Below the pieces are notes generated by a model. That model was given only the letters and a program-made list of their open reading frames with translations. It did not search any database and was not told the DNA's origin. A DNA stretch of 64,000 nucleotides from Argyresthia goedartella (lineage: Eukaryota; Arthropoda; Insecta; Lepidoptera; Argyresthiidae). This document shows, in pieces, positions 45,201-60,200 of the stretch (position 1 is the first letter of the stretch; every line of letters starts with the position of its first letter). The translations under genes and the position numbers were made by a program. The stretch is taken from assembly GCA_949825045.1 (NCBI GenBank), contig OX463808.1, forward strand, positions 26,907,674-26,971,673. Direction: 5' to 3'.

Positions 45201-48200
45201 CCCCTTGTTCTCCTTGGACCCCATCTTCGCCCCTTCTTCCAATAGGGCCTAAAAAGCCTTTGTCCCCAGGTAGACCATTTCTACCTATGTACCCGGGCTG
45301 GCCTGCCATCCCCGGTTCACCTTGTCTGCCTGGCTGACCAAAAACTCCAGTTAGACCCTGAATGCCCTTTCGGCCGGGTATTCCAGGATATCCAACGGAT
45401 CCTTGTAGTCCGGGGCGACCTTGATCTCCTGGTAGTCCAGGTAAACCAACTGCGCCAATGCTACCCGGATCTCCCTTTCTACCTGGGTATCCTATTTTTC
45501 CTGGATAACCACTGTTGCCTTTTACACCTTTAGTTCCAGGAAGACCCGTGTTCGTTGCACCCGGTGGACCAGCTTCTCCTTTCATTCCTGGGAGTCCAAA
45601 TTTACCTGGCCTACCAGGCCTCCCTGTAAGACCAGCCTCACCAATATCTCCAGCTGACCCGCTATAGGCATCGTCACCGCGTAATCCTCTTGCTCCCATC
45701 AACCCATCATCCCCTTGGAAACCCTTTCCTCCCTTCAGACCAGGATAACCTTGTATGCCAGGATTGCCGTCTTCTCCTCTAGGCCCTGATGATCCTCTAT
45801 GTCCTGCGGGTCCTGGTGGACCCGAAAATCCAGGGATGCCTGTTTCTCCCGGTTGTCCCACATCCCCAGGTTGTCCTTTTGTTCCAGGTGCACCATCCAT
45901 GCCTTGGTAACCTGTAAATCCTGTCAATCCTTCGTCACCTTTTTCACCTCTTCGGCCTGTTCGTCCCGGTATACCTTTTTCGCCTTTGGGTCCTTGGTAT
46001 CCATGTAAACCAAGTTTACCCGACCGTCCTTTATCACCGAAAGAACCTTTCAAACCAGGTCTTCCAGGTGAACCTGGTAATCCAGGTGCACCCTGAATGG
46101 TGATACCTGGGAATCCTTTTCGACCCTGGGAAATAAAATTAGTTATGGTTATTTAGTGTATTTATTATAAATGATTTAATTTGATATACATGTATAAAAT
46201 TCGTAACAGACTTTACTACTTAAGTAAACCTAAACCACAAAACAACTAATAGCACCAACTAATCTTGTACATTTTAGGGTGCCAACGGGACCCAATAGGG
46301 TCCTTACTAATAACTAAGCCTACGCTGTTCGTCTGTCTGTATGTCTGTTTCTCTGTCTATCTGTTCTGTGTCTATTTAGTTTACAGGTAGTTATTATTGT
46401 ACTATTTAGTTTCTGTTGTCGCTACAGCAACCAATAATAAACTACACGAGATTTTATTAATTAAAGTGGGTCCCCATACAAGAGACGAGTTTCAATAGTG
46501 GGACATTGAATCACCAAAATCTCCCTGCGAATTACCAAATCATCGTCATTCAAATATAATTAATAATTTCGACTTAATCGTTTCGGTAGCGCAATTGGTT
46601 TGACGTTGGATCTGCTATTTGTACGTACTATCAGTAGCAGAAGTGGAAGCCCACTTTAAAACTTATTTCCCTTGCAGCTAGCATGTGGCGGTAAAACCTA
46701 GTTTTTGTTAAACTTTTTGTCGAATTGCAAAAACTATTGAAAAACCATTTGTTTTATGACTTTGAAGTGTTGGGCTGCATGGGAAAAGAACCCTTACAGT
46801 AGTCTTCCACAGCGAATGATGATGGTACATATGGTAGGGGGTGGTGCTAGTTTCAGAACCTAGTTCGCATATACCTAAACTTTTTGTATTTTTTTCTGCT
46901 TAAGTTGTCTTGTACGATGGGACGGCAAGGAACGTGTGCTTTGTCCTTTGTGTGCGAGTCCGACCCACACTTGTCCGTTTATTTTCGTTCTTCTTTAATT
47001 CAGATAGGCAGCAAACCAAACAATTTGATTAATAAGCAAATATATGCTAAAGTTAATAAAATAAGAGTACTAATAATAACCTCTAGACCCGGCAGTCCAG
47101 GGGGGCCCTCATCTCCATCAAGGCTAGTACTGCCTTTAGGCCCACGACGACCTTCCCGACCCATTGCTCCTGGAAATCCAGGTTGCCCCGCGTCACCAGA
47201 TTCTCCCAGTTTTCCATCGTAACCTCTTTCTCCCATTAAGTTAGGTATACCAGCGTCTCCACGAGATCCTTTAATTCCTTTAGCGGCTAGACGCCCAGGT
47301 GGCCCTGTTTCACCTTTTTTACCGTATGGACCGTAGAATCCGTCCTTGCCCTTTAGTCCTTGGAAACCTTTGCGTCCCTCCGGGCCTTGATCACCGTGTC
47401 TCCCTGGAAAACCTTTATCTCCTGCCATACCTTTGAGCCCACTGTAACCCATTTTACCACTTTGTCCCTTGAAGCCAGAGTACCCTGAAAAAGGATTTTT
47501 TAAGTTGAATATGACTTATGGTTGCGAAATGTGAATATATAGAATGGGACAGGATAACTGCCGTAGTCCCCTATTGAACTATACAGAGCTAATTTTTGGT
47601 ATTGCCAGCTAATTAAATGATGTCGAAAAGTGAAAAGTAACCCTGCGTACCTTTCATTCCCACTGGCCCAGGGAGACCTTTATCCCCCTTTGAGTTTATA
47701 TTTGAAGACGCAGAATCGCCACTTTCCCCGGGTAAACCAGGTTCTCCCGGCTCGCCACGCTCGCCACTGAAAAATATTATAATAATTAAATTACAACATA
47801 GCCTAAAGCTGGAACTCACATTCTGACTCTGAATATAAGGTTGTACAAAGTATGTTAAATATAACTATATAGTAACTTATCTCCCTCTCTCTCTCTCTAC
47901 GATGACGCGTACGTTACGCATTTGAGCAAGGGTTAAAATGTTGTATATTACTTGTACATATGATGTAGCTACCGAATCAATGTACAGAGTGGGCCATTTA
48001 CAAGGTTTAGTAGGGTGAAATCGAAATTGTAACAGGATTCCTAAACCTTGATATTTTGATGAAACATGTTTTATGTCATTTGATTAAAAAAAACCTATTT
48101 TCCCAGCTGGGAAATAATCGATTTTGTTGCTTATAAGGATGAATTGCTGGAAATTATTGTCAAATGACAAAACAGTAGATAGTGTTATTTTTTTAAATAA

Positions 48201-51200
48201 AATAATTCATTGTCGAATACGAGTACAAAACTCAATTTAAATTATTCTTCGCATACATCTCTACATTACAGATTGTAACCAGTTCAGAATGAGGTTATTT
48301 TTTTAGGAAATGAACACTTTCCACTATTTTGCCATATGACGTTTCTTCCCAGAATTCGATCCTTAGATTCAACACTATCGACGGAGATGGTGCAATAATA
48401 CAGATTCTGCCATTTTTTTTCAATATCTGTGGTTTTGATTACCAGCTACGAATAGCTCTTAAAAATCAAATATTGCAGTTATTGTGTTTCATCAAAATCT
48501 ATTTCATGGGTCACAACAACAAAAGCTTATAATTATCCTGTCTCGCATTGTTTCGTGCGGTGCGCGTCGCCGCACCGCATCGTGTGGCCCGGCAATTTTC
48601 CCTTCTGACCCTTGCACATGGCCCACTCTAAACGATAAGAAATTTATTAAGCAAAAGATCATGAAAATAAGTACAGAGAATATAAATAAGATATTCATTC
48701 TAGTTCAAGACGTGTGGGACTGCCGCTCCATCCTCATATAGGCCTGTGCGATTCCACCTATGGCGGGTGCCGCGGATGCACATGCTGCTGGCCCTGATGA
48801 TGGCGGTTTGAATTCTAGCTCGTAGCCAGCCCATTATTGTGGCAGGGGTCCGGTTCCAGCGGTCCGCCAGCGTTTCGGCGAGGTGTTTAGTGAATGATAT
48901 CATTTGTGGAGCAAAAACTCCGTCGACAGAGGTTACTAAAGGGGTGAAGGTGGTGTGGCGCGTCTCGCATGGGTCGCAGTACTTCCTTTTCTTTTCTTCT
49001 TCAGCTGAACGAAGGACAGCCGCTACGGGGCGTGATGCGTGGGAGGGAGCGTCGGTGTCTATGACACGGATATCAAATAACGCCTCCCTCTGGGCAATCC
49101 ATACCCCCCGACAAGCCAAGTCTCCGCGCAGCCCAGTATCGCCTTCGGAGATGACTGGCTCTTTCGTGACGTTTCCCCAGGCTTGCTGGCACAGTTCACA
49201 GAAAAGATCCCTTATTTCGTTATGTCTGCGTGTGATAAGGCCACCTGTTTTGCAGCACAAGGCGTGGTCCACGTTGAAGTTGTCATTGCCGCAGCCGTCG
49301 CAAGTCGCAGGCATGGAGATTGGTGTGCGGTGGTATCTTATGGCCAGGGCATCTCTAAATTCGTGGGGTGATAAGTCGAAGTTGTTTTTTCTTGTCGGTA
49401 TTACTGAAAGCCATGTTGATGTTTTTGTTTTCATTTTTGTCGCTATTGATCTTTCTATTGCTCTTTTCTTTTTGGATGGTAATTTTGTTAGAATGCTTTC
49501 TAGAGTTTCGTTCTCGTATGTTTCTTTTTCCTTGTTTCCTTCCTTTCTTGCGTCACGCAAAGAATTGTAGTGTTCAGCAAGGTTTATGTCTTTTATCTCG
49601 GTTAGGGCTGTTGAAAGTATTGTAGATCCCTGTTTTGAGATTTGGTATGCACGGTTTGGTGTGTTGAAGGGGTCAGAAAGGGCAAGTCTGCCTTTGTGGA
49701 CTGGGAGGGTAAATAGCTGGGTTTCAAGTTTTGTGATTTCGCCTCCGATTAGTGTTGGTATGAATTTGTCGTGTAATGTGTTAGTTAAGGGTTCAAAAAG
49801 TTCTTCTGAATTTTTTAAGACACGTAGTAGGAAGGACCATTTAAACTGAGCTGCTTTAGTTAGGGCAGTGTAAGCGGCTTGAGGTGAGTTTTTGCAGATT
49901 GTTGTGAGTTTCTCGATGATAGATATCCATTCGGTTACATTCTTTTTTACGAAGTCGTCCCCTCCTGTCCCTATGTAGCCTCCTAGGAAGCGGGAGCCGG
50001 TAACTATGGAGACGTTGGTACCGGAGAACGTCTTTTCTGCGGTAGACTTGTCAGTTTCTGACACTATTAGAAATGATTTTTTACCTTGTGGTAAGTATCC
50101 GTATGCTGGGCCTGTTTTGTTTAAGTTGTCCCACCATTGTCGTAGGCTTTGGAAAGTGCCTTGCGCGGAGGAGTCATCGGCGTACCAGCATTGTGTGACT
50201 GTGTTTTCGGTTTTAAGTTTGTTAATTATTGGTAGTGTTGCAAGCGCGTACAGTGGCATTGCGAGTGGGTCTCCTTGGGTTACGCCTTCTCTGCTATATA
50301 GTCTTGTATCAGAATCGCGAAATACCAATTCAGCGTGGCCATTGTAAGTATTATAAAGAAAGCGGGCGCAGTGTGGCCAGTATATTCTTGCTTGCCAGAG
50401 GGCTAGTTGTCTATTCACGGCGTTAAAAGCATTGTTCGCGTCAACGAGGAGCATTCCCCAGTTTGAACCAGGTTGGCAATCTCTTTGGAAGACATCGGTC
50501 ATGGCATGAATGGCGCCTTCGATGCCACTGCCCAGTCCACTGCAGAGCTGTGACTGGCCGCATGCTTCAGTGACTTCAGAGCCTGTTGCTAAGATCATGC
50601 ATTTGGATAATATTCTTCGTAGGCATTCGCCGATGCCGATAGGTCTTACGCCTGGGCATTTGTCTAAAGCAACAAGTCGGCTTGACATTAATGCTTGTAT
50701 TTGGGTCCAGGGTATGGTTTCGTTGTGAGCTGCGCTACGGCTTCTCTTAAATGGGCGCTTGCTTGGCCGAAGCGGAGTAGGAAATCTCTCCAGTTTTCGG
50801 CTGTGCATCCAGTGGGGCCTCCGCCGCCGTGTAGTTTTCTCGCAACTGTTTCGACATGGTCACAAGTTATTTCGATTTCAAGGAGTGGTTGGAGTTTTGT
50901 GACGTCTTTGGGGAGAGTGAATAAAGCGGGATCTGGAGTATTAGGCGGGGGGTGCTTTTCTCTCAGCACATCACTGACGGTTTTACCGGATGGATCAACT
51001 TCAGTGTCTGGGTTTAAAACTTTGCTCGTGTCTTTTGTGAGGAGCCAGTTGAGCGCTTCCCGCGTTTTTCCATGTAGTACCTATCAGTCGTGTGAATAAT
51101 TTTGTTTCTTGGTCATTGTTGTTTTGTTTCCGGTTTCTTGTATTCCATATAGATTTATCTGCTTTGGTGGATTCCGTGATGAGTTCCTCGAAAAGTTTGT

Positions 51201-54200
51201 CTGCCCAGAGTTTTAGGCGCCGATCGAGTAGTCTCAGTATATCTTTCATTTTTCTAACGTTTTTGTCTCTTTGAAGTATGACCGCAGCAAAGGTTAATAC
51301 GCGTTCAGAGGGGTAGGTTGATTTGGTTAGATGCTCAATTTCGTCGGCCAGAGTGTGTTCGAATTTTCTACTGGCAGTACCGCATGGGAGGTCGTATAGC
51401 TTGCCATGAAGGTTACAGACGTTGTCCCAATGCCTTTGCCAGATGCCAGACTTGGGTTGGATGGCATTCAGGAATGGGGATCCGAAGGCTTCTTCCAAAG
51501 GTGACATTGGTGTTTGCCCATCGGTGGTTGTTTTAAGAGTAGCGGATGCTGATTGGTTTAGTACAATTGGCCCACTCTAATAATTATATTAAAGGTGCAT
51601 GGAACCATTACATCCTACAACAGTTTTATCGTGAGAATCTATCTATTTCTATTTTATATCTTTAATCTATACTTATAAAAATGAATGGCCGCGCGTTAGT
51701 CCCACTAAACTTCTAAAATGGCCGGACCGGTTTGTATAATTGCTATTTGGTTCTATTCTCTTCAGTCCGGAGAATATTTTTAGGTAAAAAGGATAAACAC
51801 AAAGAAACGGTCAAACATTCTGAAAATATTTTGTATGAGAAGTTCAGTTTTCTATCGCTAGATGGCGTTGGCAGCCATCTAGCGATAGATGGAACCAAAG
51901 AAACTCCTTCATCGTTGAATATCTTTCATCTTCAATGTTTGACAGCTGTGTGATGCATAGAGTTAATGTCTGTTTTTTGTGTACGTACCCTAAGAATCTA
52001 AACGGGGCCCTATTGCTGTCACCCACGTATCCGTCCGTCGTCTGTCACACAGTTTTAAAGCCACACAGTTTTAAAGCCCTTTTGACCTACCTAATCAAAT
52101 GGGGTATCGTTGTTTAGAGGTTGTTGAGTAGATTTGTATGTTTTGTTTAAAAAATATTGGAAAACAATGGCATGAGAAGTCACCAAAGACAGTTTTTTTT
52201 TTACAAATTTTTGTACCGAAGATTTTTTTTTAAACTGGTCATTATGAAGTATGATCTTAAAATTTGGTGATAACGTTTGTTATTACGTATACTTTACTAA
52301 CAAATACCAATATATTGATAAATCAATTTTTTCTTTGAATTGCCCTCATTTTCATTCTTATATTCTACAATTGGTACGGAAACCTAAATGTGTAAAGTCC
52401 GACAAGCACTTGGCCGATTTTTTGCAGAAAAAAAAGAGGCAGTGATACCATTGTTAAATGTTTAGTTGTAGACGTGCAACCTTACCTTTTTAACCTTAAA
52501 TAAAATACTCTTGTCACCAAAAATAATTAAATTAGGTATATGTATTCAAAAGATAATAATGTTTACGTGTTCCTATGGAAAAGTCGAAAGCAGAAAATTT
52601 GACTTGGGAGCATTGTTTGGACTAGTTAGGAGACAAACATGGGAACTCTCTGAAGTTAGCCCTAGAGGGGGAACTAGGAAGGTCTTGTTTTTTAGTTTTT
52701 TGCTGACAACATCTAAAAAACGATGAATCATGGGAAGTTTTGTTTTAAAACACAATGAAAGCTGATAATATTCTCTACAATTTTGATTCTATACTTCTCA
52801 CTTTTTACATTTTCCCAATCGTTGTCTAGATTTATGAGATTTGTGTTTTCACCGTTTGAATTCTCAAAAACTAAAGAACCAATTCAACTGCATGAGTCAG
52901 AAATAATGGGTATTATGCAAGTTTTTTCTGACCAGGGTATTATCCTCGGCTAAATTTAATTAATCATGATTTAAACCAAAAGTAAAACTTAAGAAAAACC
53001 AAGTTCAATACCGCCTATTTAATACAAAACACGCCCTGTGTGTCATTCGTGTCTTCATAATTAAAGAGTTCCCTTATTTCTCCAAGATCCCATCATCAGA
53101 TCCAGACCGACGTTGATAAATTGTTGAGAAGCTTCCTGGTACCTAGGTCACCATCACTTCCATTTCACTATTATGCATTATGACGGGCATACAATGCACA
53201 ATTCTTAATTGCACAGAAAATTACAACAATACATTATAAACGAAATTAAAAAACAAAGGCGAGCTTATCTCTACAGAGATTTCTTCCAGAAAACCTATCA
53301 GGATAGGATACGTATAAACTGGAAAGGGTAGTCTAGTGCATACATTACTGACCAATCTTAATAAAGTTACCATAACGCAACCTCTAGGCTACCTTGTATT
53401 GAACAATTCCGTTGAATATCTCTGGTATTCATCATTAGTTCCACTTCACAAAAAGATACTTCCCGAGAGTAAATGAACGAGTTACTTATGAAGATTACAA
53501 AAATAGCTATAGGTCTGGCTATAATATTTGAAGAGTTTCCTCGATTTCTCCTGGATCCCTTCATCAAATCCTGACCTGATGAAAATAGGACCAATCGGAA
53601 GGTAACCCTTTAAAAAAATCAATTTTCTAAATCGTTCCATCCGTATTGGAGAAATCGATGAAATTACATAAATTAAAAATGGCACCACAATGGCACCGAA
53701 TGATGATGTCACCCGGTACATTACCATACTTCATTACACTAAAGTATCATGCAATCGTTTTATATGGCTACCGGTTATGATTATGAGAAAAAGCGGAGCG
53801 TCCTAATTCGTCCTAGTAGATATATATTAATTTTATGTAATTAAGACTTGAAAAACCTGTGTGTAATTAAGATTTGACAAAATTATCGGGTAATTAGTCA
53901 TTACTTTATTTGCCAACGTACCTGTAACCTGGTTCTCCTTTTTGCCCAAATAGGAAACTTGCTGAAACCCTGGCAGAAATACCAGGCCGTCCTGGGGTGC
54001 CATCTGCGGCGTGAGTACCATCTTTACCCGGAAAACCTTTTAGGCCTTCGTCACCTCGCATTCCAGGAAGTCCTTTAGAACCTTCGGGGCCTGGAGGGCC
54101 GTAGTTTCCAGGATCACCCAGTAGACCTTGTTTTCCTGGCAGGCCTAATAAAAAACGGAAATTTTAAAAAACACAATGAATTCAAATAAATATATCTGAT

Positions 54201-57200
54201 ATACAATTTTGACATTGAAAAATCAAAGTCTGATTTAAAATACCTTGGTCGCCCCTTGATCCAATCTTTCCAATAGTCAATGATCTGGTAGGTTTTATTA
54301 TAATTCCTTTTGGTCCTTTAGGGCCCCACGGTCCTATTTCTCCAGGAATACCTTTGATGCCTCTAAAACCCTTGATTCCGGGTATACCAGCCCTACCAGG
54401 TTCTCCCATTAAGCCTTGTGGTCCTTGGGGACCCAGCCGTCCGTAGTCTCCTTTGAAGCCCTTGAAACCATCATCACCACGGTGGCCCTTTAGACCTGGA
54501 GCACCTAAAATTTCACATAATTCTGTAAATACTTTCATTATCCTTTAATATAATTCACATAACAAGGAATACATATTATGAATTCAATAATCAACCAAAA
54601 CCACGCCCAATATATACTACTCAAAAGAAAATAGGGGCCACTAAGTATTTTGATTGCTCCGTGAAAAATATAGTAAACAGTAATGTATATTTATTAAAAT
54701 AACATGTAACAAGGCTTTTGTTTTAACTTATGCTAATAACCATTTAATTGTGTAGTCAATTGTTTCACTTATTTCAATTAACATGAAATTAGTCCATTGT
54801 CAACAGCAAAAACTAAACAGAAACTCTTTGCAAAACAAAACAAAAACTGACACAAGCTGTTTTTTTAATGGTTTAGTAACGGGTGTGTCCTCCTCTCCTG
54901 TTTTCACACTCCTGGAGCCTTGAATGCATACTCTCGATTAAGTTTCTGATGTTTTCATCAGGTATCTCTCCCCACGCACGTTTCAGAGCATCCATAAGCT
55001 GTTGCTAGTTGTGAACCTCTTGCTCATGCTCCCTAACCCTTCGTTTTAATTGGTCCCACATATGCTCTATTGGATTTAAATCCGGACTATACGCTGGCCA
55101 TGGTAGGACACGAAAATGGGAGTGATCCAGTACAGTCTGAGTGGCCCGAGCTGTGTGTGGGCGGGCATTGTCATGCATTAACCAGAACCCTGGCCCCACT
55201 CTCTGTGAGAATGGAATCACATGAGGCCTGATGACTTCATCGATGTACCGTTGTACAGTTACTGTGCCTTGATTTAAGAAAACCAGCTCAGTTTTGCCTT
55301 GTAAGCTAATCCCAGCCCAAACCATCACACTAGGACCTCCAAAGCGGTCAATTTCCTTGATGCAGACATCGGAAAATCTCTCACCCTGTCGTCTCCATAC
55401 TCTTATCCGCCGATCATCACTACAAAGCTTCACTTTACACTCATCTGTGAAGAGCACCATACCCCATTGATTCATGCTCCAATCTGAATGTTCGCGGCAA
55501 AAACTTAAACGATTTCCACGTTGAACCCTAGATAAAGGAATTCGTACTTCTCGGCGTCTGGACCTTTGCTGGTCTTCATGCAGTCGATTACGTATCGTTT
55601 GGTCACTAACACGAGTCCCCGTTGTCGACCGTAGGCAATTTTGTAACTTACGTGCCGTCACAGAGCGCTCTCGACGGGCACTCAATCGGATGTAGCGATC
55701 CTCTTGTGCCGTAGTCGCTCGCACCCTGCCCGATCCAGGCCTTCTTGCAACACTGCCAGTCTCTTGGAACCGATCCCACACATTGTGGATGGCTCGGCGA
55801 GAGAAACCCAACGACAAAGCTACAGACCGCTGTGAATGACCTTCAGCAATCAATGTAACGGCTCTGGTGGCAGTAATGGTATCCATATGCCTTCGTTGAC
55901 GTGGCATTATTAACAAAAGATGTTAAAAGAAGCAAAAGATGGACAGAAATAGTTTTTTAACAGAATAAAATTGTGATTCCATCTGAAAGGAATTTGACCT
56001 GAAACTCGTTTTTTTTATTTGCTTCAATTTCTGGCCAGCTGTAAGACTTAAACACCAGCATTAAAGAGGTTGGATACTGAAGGAGGCCGGACATCATTAA
56101 TTAGTCACTTATTAATTAGTTTACATCTAAAAAATTACTTAAAAACAGAAATACGTAAGTGGCCCTTATTTTCTTTTGAGTAGTATACATATTATATTAT
56201 CTCGGCCTCAATACATATTATATCCATCATATAGGTTTTTATGAATATTTTTGAGTTTATAAGTAAAGCATCAAGTCGTAAATCCTGCATTTATGTACGT
56301 AGTCGGGCCATAAGTTTTGTCAATACCCCAAACTTCGAATTTAGAACGTAAACCAAAAAAAAAGTTATGGGCGTCCGAAATACGAATATTTTAAGAGACT
56401 AAATTCATAGCTTTTCAGTAACTTTCTTTATTTTCAAAAATGGAGTGGACGCGAAAAGCCTATAGAGATGCGATTATTGCATTGAATTGCTGCAATCACG
56501 CGCCAACTGAGAATTTCAAATAGCTGAAAAAAATTAAATTATTATTGAGGTTCGTTTATCGTACTATCAAACGATTCAGGGAAGATTCGAGATTAGAATA
56601 TAAGCAGAAAAGCGGTCGTCCTCATACTGTCCGGACTCCAGCAGTGATCAAAGCAGTGAAGGCGCGAATACAAAAAAAAACCTTTTGGAAGCAAAAGCCG
56701 TTGGCTCTCCAGATGAGGTAAAATAAACTACAGTTAAAAGCATATTAAATGAAGACCTTGGACTACGAGCTTCCCAGAAAAAAACTGCACATTTACTCAA
56801 CTCACGACTGAAGAAAGGTTTGATAGATCCCAAGTCTGCTAAAGTCACAAGTAAAGCGGTACGCGGGAAAAAAAATCCGAAAATGGCTTTTTCGGACGAA
56901 AAATTTTTTGGTGTCGAGGTAAGGTTTAACGAACAGAATGATAGAGTGTATGCAAATAATAGCCAAGAAGCAAGCAGACGTATCCCGCGTGTTCAGCGTG
57001 GTCACCATCCTTCGTCATTCATTGTTTGGCTTGGGGTTTCCTATTCGGGCCCAAATGAAGTGTACTTTTGGGAAAAAGGAGTTAATATAAGTGCACTATG
57101 TACCATAACGACAATCCTACCAAACCACGTGGCCCCGACTACGTAGATTAAGATAAGACAAAACTTGTCAGGTGTACAATTCCAAAAAATTGTTAAGTTG

Positions 57201-60200
57201 TCAATAAAGTGACGTATCACAATTAATACAAATATTTACAGGCACAAACATAGCCTATATTTAAAAGTGTATACTATTTATTTAATCTATGTATTAGCCT
57301 CGTCGACCCAGATGATGGGAGGAGGAGCTAGGTCTTTGGGATGACAACTGGTGGATGACAGCTCAAAAAATGGTTGTTATCAGCTCTGAGGGACACCATG
57401 GGCTCAAAATAATAATAATAATTCAGGAGTAGGATCTGCGACGCTTGGCCTAGGCCCGCGCAGCAGATTATATTTACCCATCAAAAAGCAAGACAATAAA
57501 CAGTAATAATGGTGCAATAATAAACAATAATACAAAATAAACAATAATTATAAACGTGTTGGACCCATGTCCCTATGAAAGCCTGCAAAAAGGACCGCGA
57601 CCAAATGGTACCGTGATTTTAAGAGAACGATAAAAATAATAATAATAATAATAATTAGAAAAGCGCTTTTGTGGTAAGATACAGCACATTATCGAATCTT
57701 TTAAAATTGAAAATATGTATGTTTTGTATGATAGGGTCGGGCCGATGGACTGCGGTTCGACCTTCGCCTGTATAGACAACTTATAGTTTTTTAATTCGGT
57801 ACGTAGCTATATCTTTTACAAAAATAAATAAAGTGTATTGATATTTTAAGATCTATTGTATTTCAACTTGCCTGATGGACAGTAAGGACAATCGTCTCCT
57901 CTTATGCCTTTATCGCCGTGAATACCTGGCGTCCCAGGCGTGCCATTATCGCCGGTGATTCCTGGAAGGCCCCGAAGACCATCATCACCTGGAGGTCCAA
58001 CGCCAGTAACACCGCGACCTGGGTAGCCCTTTGATCCTTCCAATCCGTAATCCCCTCTATCTCCACTGATACCAGGGCTACCGTCAATGCCAGGTGTTCC
58101 ATCTTCTCCAGGAGGCCCTGTAACTGTTGCACCTGCATCGCCTTTCTGGCCTACTGGTCCTGCAGGTCCCTGGATTCCGTGTTCTCCTCGTGGCCCTTCA
58201 TAACCTTTAAAGCCTTCAGATCCAGGTTCTCCTTTAAGTCTCTTGCCAGGTGGCCCAGGTTGTCCAGGAAATCCTTTAACACCAGGCAATCCAGGTGCAC
58301 CGACGATTCCAGGCACACCTGTATCCCCATCGCGTCCCGGGTCTCCAATGGGGCCGTCAAAACCTTCAGGACCTTGAGGGCCTTGTGCACCCCGTGTAGG
58401 AGGCACGTCTAAGTTCTCGTCATATCTTCCTTTATTTCCAGGTGGTCCCTGCACACCTGGTCTGCCAGGGTTACCACTTGCTCCGATCTCCCCAGGAGGT
58501 CCATCACTGCCATCTTCACCGGAGTATCCTGGAGCCCCATGGTCACCTTTAGGACCAGGAGGGCCAGGAGCACCCCTGTGCCCAGGTTTTCCTCTTTGCC
58601 CATCAATGCCTTGATCTCCTTTAATACCCTGAGGACCGTCATCTCCACGAAATCCCTAATGTTAATAACAAAAATGGTTTATTAGGTCATTCCCATTATA
58701 AGATTCAAACTACCATATTGCAATTTTTTGTATTGTTTATCACTCGAGTGAAATTAGTTAATAGTAGAAAGTAGCTGTGGTATGTTTAATTTACTTACTG
58801 AAGCGCCTTTTGAACCCCAATAACCTTTGTATCCCTTTACTCCTTCGTCTCCTTTGTAACCCTTGTCGCCCATGTTTCCTTTTGCTAGAATCGTAAAGTT
58901 GACTTGTACGTCGTCCACATCTATTTGAAAATATTTTGCATCTCCGCCCGGTTCTCCTCCACGCCCTCGGTCTCCCTTGTCACCCGGTGGCCCCACTGTT
59001 TCTTCGCCTGGCTCTCCTCTATAACCAGCATCACCTTTTGGACCAGCTGGACCCTGAAAATAACAATTATGGGACGGTTCTTTGCGGCAATTCAAATTAA
59101 TCTTAGTTTTGTGAGGGTATTATTTAATTTGTTAAATTTGTTGTTTAATTTGTTGTTGTTGTTATATTATTTAATTGTTCACTTAGTGAATGAGTTTTTG
59201 ATAACTTAATAAATCATGTTGGTTCCCAAAATAGTAGATTTTTATACTAAATTGAACCACTAAATAATATAAAATTGGTCACCTAAAAAAACATCGAGTA
59301 ATAATATTGATCATCAAATTATTAGATTAGTCACATGAATAGATGTGTCACCTTACGTACATCACCAAATAATTACAAATTGGTCACCAATTGAGGGTTC
59401 GGAACTACCAACATCAACCAGTGTCTTAACGAAGTCATGGCATAACGATGATTTTTACTACAGCAAGAAGTGCCCTACGTATGTGGTTTTCTTGAAAACA
59501 ATAATTAATATATTTTTATCTACACACGTATCATAAAAAAATAATGTAAACTATTTGGTAAAAACTCATTTCTTATCTGAAAATTTGTACATTATGACCA
59601 TAATGTACAAAAATTTGTCACATTATGACATTCAAATTTCGAACGCCGACGCCCGCCTGCGTGCCGCCCTTAGTTTGTCTGTGAAGTTGGTACTACAGAA
59701 CAAGCTAAACAACTCAACGCTACAATGCCGGTCAAACATGCGGTTCCTGAATACATCAAAGACAGCTTATGATATGTGTGTAGATAAACTAGTGTATGTA
59801 ACTGTACATAATTAGGCATTAAAACTCTCGAGAGATACTCTACTCACATACACCACTATTATACTGGGTGTCTCATAAATGAGACGTCACATCACAGCGA
59901 CACCGAAAGAAGACCTGGCTCAAATGCATCGAAAAACCCTAATCTCATTGAAAGTTTTATGTAATTCGAGATATCATCGGTGTAAAGGTTTTATTTAAGT
60001 TACCCATTTTTGGGGTTCCGTACCCGAAGGGTGCCAAACGGGACCCTATTGCTAAGCCTCCGCTGTTCGTCCGTTCGTCCGTCCGTCTGTCCGTCTGTCA
60101 CCAGGCTGTATCTCATGAACCGTTATAGTAAGACAGTTGAAATTTTCACAGATGACGCATTTCTGTTGCCGCTAAAACAACAAATACTAAAAAGCAGAAT

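Noticed and set aside
48839..49570. 243-codon + strand frame
   Set aside because: It is antisense to the RT/endonuclease ORF of the LINE at 48632-51567 and shows no domain.
48619..51580. U2 snRNA-targeted (Utopia-style) insertion
   Set aside because: No U2 snRNA sequence was seen at either flank; the flanks match a TIR element.
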